In this document: one piece after another, positions 60,286 through 64,000 of the stretch
How the letters are laid out: every line of letters begins with the position of its first letter
Position numbering within the stretch: position 1 is the first letter of the stretch
Assembly: GCA_947652605.1 (NCBI GenBank)
Contig: OX393578.1
Span: forward strand, 62,317,415 to 62,381,414
Reading direction: 5' to 3'
DNA length: 64,000 bases
DNA from: Elmis aenea
Taxonomy: Eukaryota > Arthropoda > Insecta > Coleoptera > Elmidae
Made by a program: the position numbers and the translations under genes
Notes under the pieces: model-generated
What the model saw: only the letters and a program-made list of their open reading frames with translations
The model's database searches: none
What the model was told of the DNA's origin: nothing

Positions 60286-61234
60286 TTAATGTCTTTTCGA
60301 ATCACATATTCGCGAATAATTTTTCTACTGCTTAAGATAGAGACTTGAAATTTTCAGGATATGTTAATAATGCTTATTTACAGGAAATTATACAATGTTC
60401 GATCTGTAAGAATCTTCAAAAATTAACTCGACAAAGCTAAATTTCTTCGTTAATAATGTCTTTTAGAATCACATATTCGCGAATAATTGTTCAACTGCTT
60501 AAGATAGAGACTTGCAATTTCTAGGATATGTTTATAATGCTTATTCATAAGATTTGAACGGTTTAGGAAATTATACAATGTTCGATCTGTAAGAATCTTC
60601 AAAAAATAACTCGACAAAGCTAAATTTCTTTGTTAATAATGTCTTTTAGAATCACATATTCACGAATAATTGTTCAACTGCTTAAGATAGAGACTTTCAA
60701 TATCAAGGATATGTTTATAATGCTTATTCATAAGATTTGAACGGTTGAGGAAATTATACAATGTTCGATCTGTAAGAATCTTCAAAAAATAACTCGACAA
60801 AGCTAAATTTCTTCGTTAATAATGTCTTTTAGAATCACATATTCGCGAATAATTGTTCAACTGCTTAAGATAGAGACTTGCAATATCTAGGATATGTTTA
60901 TAATGCTTATTCATAAGATTTGAACGGTTCAGGAAATTATACAATGTTCGGTCTGTAAGAATCTTCAAAAATTAACTCGATAAAGCTAAATTTCTTCGTT
61001 AATAATGTCTTTTCGAATCACATATTCGCGAATAATTGTTCAACTGCTTAAGATAGAGACTTGCAATTTCTAGGATACGTTTATAATGCTTATTCATAAG
61101 ATTTAAACGGTTCAGGAAATTATACAATGTTCGGTTTGTAAGAATCTTCAAAAATTAACTCGACAAAACAAAATTTCTGCGTTTATAAGGTCCTTTCGAA
61201 TCACATATTCGCGAAAAATTTTTTAACTGCTTAA

Positions 61235-62728
61235 TAATCCAGTTGTAGTAGTCTTTGGTATTATATTAAATAAACTATATTCATCATTTTTATTTATTTC
61301 TTTACAGTTCCAAAGAAATTGAAGAATATCTAAGTAACATCTTCATTTTATTCTTTTCTTTAATTGTTATTTTAAGTACAATTCGATATTGAGAACAATT
61401 AATTTGGCATAATCTTTAGTGTAAAACTGCTATAAATAAATTACCATTACCTCAACAAACTGCTAAACTAAAAACCGGCTTTTCCGCCAATGCAATCTCT
61501 AAATACAAGCAATTTCTCGAAATACAATATTGAATTTGTGGTAAGTATTACAACTGCCCTTAAATTTCAGTTGCCACCGCAACTCTGCAATGGGCAATAA
61601 CACATATGCTGATGTATATCGCAAGGGATATTTCCGACAATTTAGCATATCTATTACAATATTAACTCCCGTCTCTGGTTCCCTCATGCCATTTTCGCTT
61701 GAGATAATGACTAAGTGTTAACTGTATTTACAATTAGAGGGAATATAATACCTACCTGCAAATAAGTTGACGGTAATAAAACAAACCCGTGAACACTTTC
61801 GGTTTTCGGCTTGTTAATTGTAATATTTCATATTTTATGATATAAAGCACATACATTTTAAGATTAATTACTGATAAAGTTTACTTAATTATTTAAATAC
61901 GAAGCGAATGTAATAAGAACTTTTGTGTTTTAATACTGGTTGGATCAATACAAGTGTAAAAGAAAATAAAAGTTAAATATTTACTCATTAGATGAAAGAA
62001 CCTACCTGGAACACTTTTCAGAATATTTTTAAAAACCCAAGTCTTATAAAGTTACACCTTTTTTTCATAAAAACTATATTCACCCAGTTATAGGAGTGTT
62101 ATAAACCTTTTGGTCTACTCTATATACAAAAGTATCAATTATAACTGTAACAAATCTTTGCTACTGTTAAAAGCTGATCTTAATTGGACCATATAACCAA
62201 AATAGCGTTTTAAAAATACGTGAAAACGACAAAACAATCTGCTAATAACAATAATAATTCCTTGTGTATTGTCAACAACTATGTGTTCGACATTATAACA
62301 TCGATTTATATGTATAAACCAAGCTATTTAATTCTAAATTGATGGTAAACAATAACTGTTTTAAATTTGTTGAATTGTAGGCGTTAATATTTTGTTTACA
62401 TATCTCATTCCGAAAATGTACTCAACTTATTTGTTTATTCGTGTTTAATTGCTGAAAAACAAAATGTGCCAGTCGTATTATAATGTTTTTGTTAGCTTTT
62501 GTTAGCCTATATTTACAAACAGAATGTAGAATTAAATTTTAAATAACCAACTAAAAACATTAAATTCTATTTAATATTAAAGGTACCATTTTATAAGAGC
62601 ACCCAGATTATTCTGGAAGCTGTATTTACGCTTCTCTCTTTCAGTAACTTTTAAAAGTAATTTTAAGAACTAACTAACAATATGTTTCTTAAAGTTTTCA
62701 TAGATTTTTATGAACCTGTTATATTTAT
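61235..62728. other. AT-rich DNA without recognisable features
   Basis: No gene or bounded repeat. Confidence 0.45.
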
Positions 62729-63262
62729 ACAGGGTGTTTCTTAAATATTGCAAAGCAATTCGGGAGGCGATTACTTATCGAAAATTAAGGGGGGTCTTTC
62801 ATATATATTTTTTTCCTTAGACGATGGTTTATGTATATTTATTTTATTTTTTACTCAGAAACTGTAGGTTTTACGAGAAAAGTTAAAGAACAACCATAGT
62901 TTCTAAATAAATCAAGCTTTAAAAAAAAATTAATTTTTAATTGCAAATTTTTAACCTACCAATAAGTTCTGATCAAAGAATAACAGGGGTTGCACTTTTC
63001 AGCCCCCTGTGAAGGTGGAAGATGATTGAAAATATTACTATGGAAACATTTTAATAAGTATAAGATATGTACCAAATATTGTTGTTCTACATTTATCCGA
63101 AATTGAAAAATAAAATAAAAACCTAATTTTACCGTTCCCTTTTAGGGGAGTGTAACTCTGAAAGGAGACTCTAAGGAAAACATTTTTTATGAAAGACACC
63201 CCTTAATTTTCGATAAGGAATTACCGCCCAATTTTTTTCGCAATATTTAAGAAACACCCTGT
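62729..63262. mobile_element. 534-bp TIR element with ACAGGGTGTTTCTTAA ends
   Basis: TA borders and inverted ends ACAGGGTGTTTCTTAAATAT on both sides. The TIR continues for about 90 bp (ATCGAAAATTAAGGGG, then GTCTTTCAT). No ORF; Tc1/mariner-like by its TA border. Confidence 0.88.
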
Positions 63263-64000
63263 ATACAGAAATATAGTTTAAATGACCAGCTAAAAAAATT
63301 AATATTCCTTTAAGTGATCGTCTAATGGGAACTTTTTATTCTACTAATGTACTGTGTTATTTATTAGTTCTGTTAATTTAACTACACTATTATTATCTTC
63401 AGTTACAAAATTAATATCAGCGCGACTAGAACATTCTAGAAGTTGTTTTTACCATCTCTCTCAGAAACTTCTAAAAGTAAATTTTAGCATCCAAAAGGTG
63501 TTGCAATATAAACTTTAATTTATGCTAAATAAATTGTATTTTTAATTTATTAAAGGGTCAAAGTATTTATTATTTGTGTGATTTATTTATTCACAAAAAA
63601 AAACAATCGAAAATTACAGCTTTTGTTTCATGAAATATCTTCTAGAAATTCTGTGTCATTTCAAAAAGCTTGGCTCCTCGCCTGTAGCAATATTAATTAT
63701 TTATCGTTACAGTAATTTTAAATAAAACTTATTTATTTTAATCAATAAAAAGTCATTTACACCCAAAATTGCCAGGTTCCAAAACAGTTGAGTGGCGTTA
63801 TATTTAAAGATAATGAAAAATTTTATTGGTGCGCATTTCTTTAATTAAATGATAATGGAGATAGTGTCATTTTACAGCCCGGTCAAACAATATTACAAAT
63901 TCGTATAATTTTTCCCTAAAGAATACTTTAAAGTTGATTTAATGCTGACTTAAATGCATAAGTTTTTTTATTAAAACTTTGAATAATTATGAGACATGTC
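63263..64000. other. AT-rich DNA without recognisable features
   Basis: No gene or bounded repeat up to the window edge. Confidence 0.45.

Larger units (their letters stand above)
59577..61234 (+). repeat. 183-bp satellite array, six units, one interrupted
   Basis: The anchor TTAAGATAGAGACTT starts at 59577, 60332, 60499, 60682, 60865 and 61048, and the last unit ends at 61234. Spacings are 183 bp, except for one 167-bp unit (a 16-bp deletion at ACAGGAAATT) and the first, which carries a 571-bp insertion. All units contain TATACAATGTTCG and CACATATTCGCGAA-type words. Two inverted units lie at 1317-1681. Confidence 0.93.

Noticed and set aside
1..64000. tRNA, rRNA, CRISPR and telomeric repeats
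   Set aside because: No cloverleaf with a GTTCRANYC arm, no rRNA-like GC-rich conserved block, no regularly spaced short repeats with unique spacers, and no TTAGG arrays were seen. The 183-bp units are satellite DNA.

Overview
The window looks like intronic and intergenic DNA from an insect with a large, AT-rich, repeat-laden genome. The supporting evidence is GT-AG introns, a secreted GH20 hexosaminidase of animal HEXA/HEXB type, a STAR-family KH gene with a giant intron, and many arthropod-type mariner, piggyBac and non-LTR remnants. A beetle is plausible, but the sequence does not fix the order. There are no tRNA or rRNA genes, no CRISPR array, and nothing bacterial.

Two host genes can be supported. 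(1) An eight-exon beta-N-acetylhexosaminidase on the + strand spans 49282-54765. All eight exons join in frame with GT-AG borders to give 548 residues with a signal peptide and an intact D-E catalytic pair. (2) Two exons of a STAR/KH RNA-binding protein (qkr/KHDRBS type) lie on the - strand at 28890-28993 and 10824-10940. They join in phase across an intron of about 17.9 kb. The rest of that gene must lie outside the window or in exons I could not find, so most of the left half is its intron.

The remainder is mainly mobile DNA. Left part (1-10 kb): a truncated palindromic element, two inverted 183-bp satellite units, a MITE, a LINE 3' end, a 1081-bp foldback element with mirrored CACCGAA repeats and an 8-bp target duplication, and an 1121-bp TIR element with a CpG-rich MITE nested in it. 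Middle (11-37 kb): LINE tails, a MITE with a 16-bp minisatellite core, two mariner relics (one carrying a 140-bp palindromic MITE), a CR1-like LINE, a LINE inserted into a LINE, and an RT-fragment cluster split by a 1424-bp TIR element. Right part (42-64 kb): further foldback elements, endonuclease remains of a LINE just upstream of the hexosaminidase, a second copy of the 8.5-kb element inside hexosaminidase intron 4, and a six-unit 183-bp satellite array. That array is interrupted by a piggyBac remnant that keeps the Cys-rich C-terminal coding end. An ACAGGGTG-type TIR element closes the window.

The two genes are not obviously linked in function. The main value of the window is the set of well-bounded non-autonomous elements, several with readable target duplications and nesting order.
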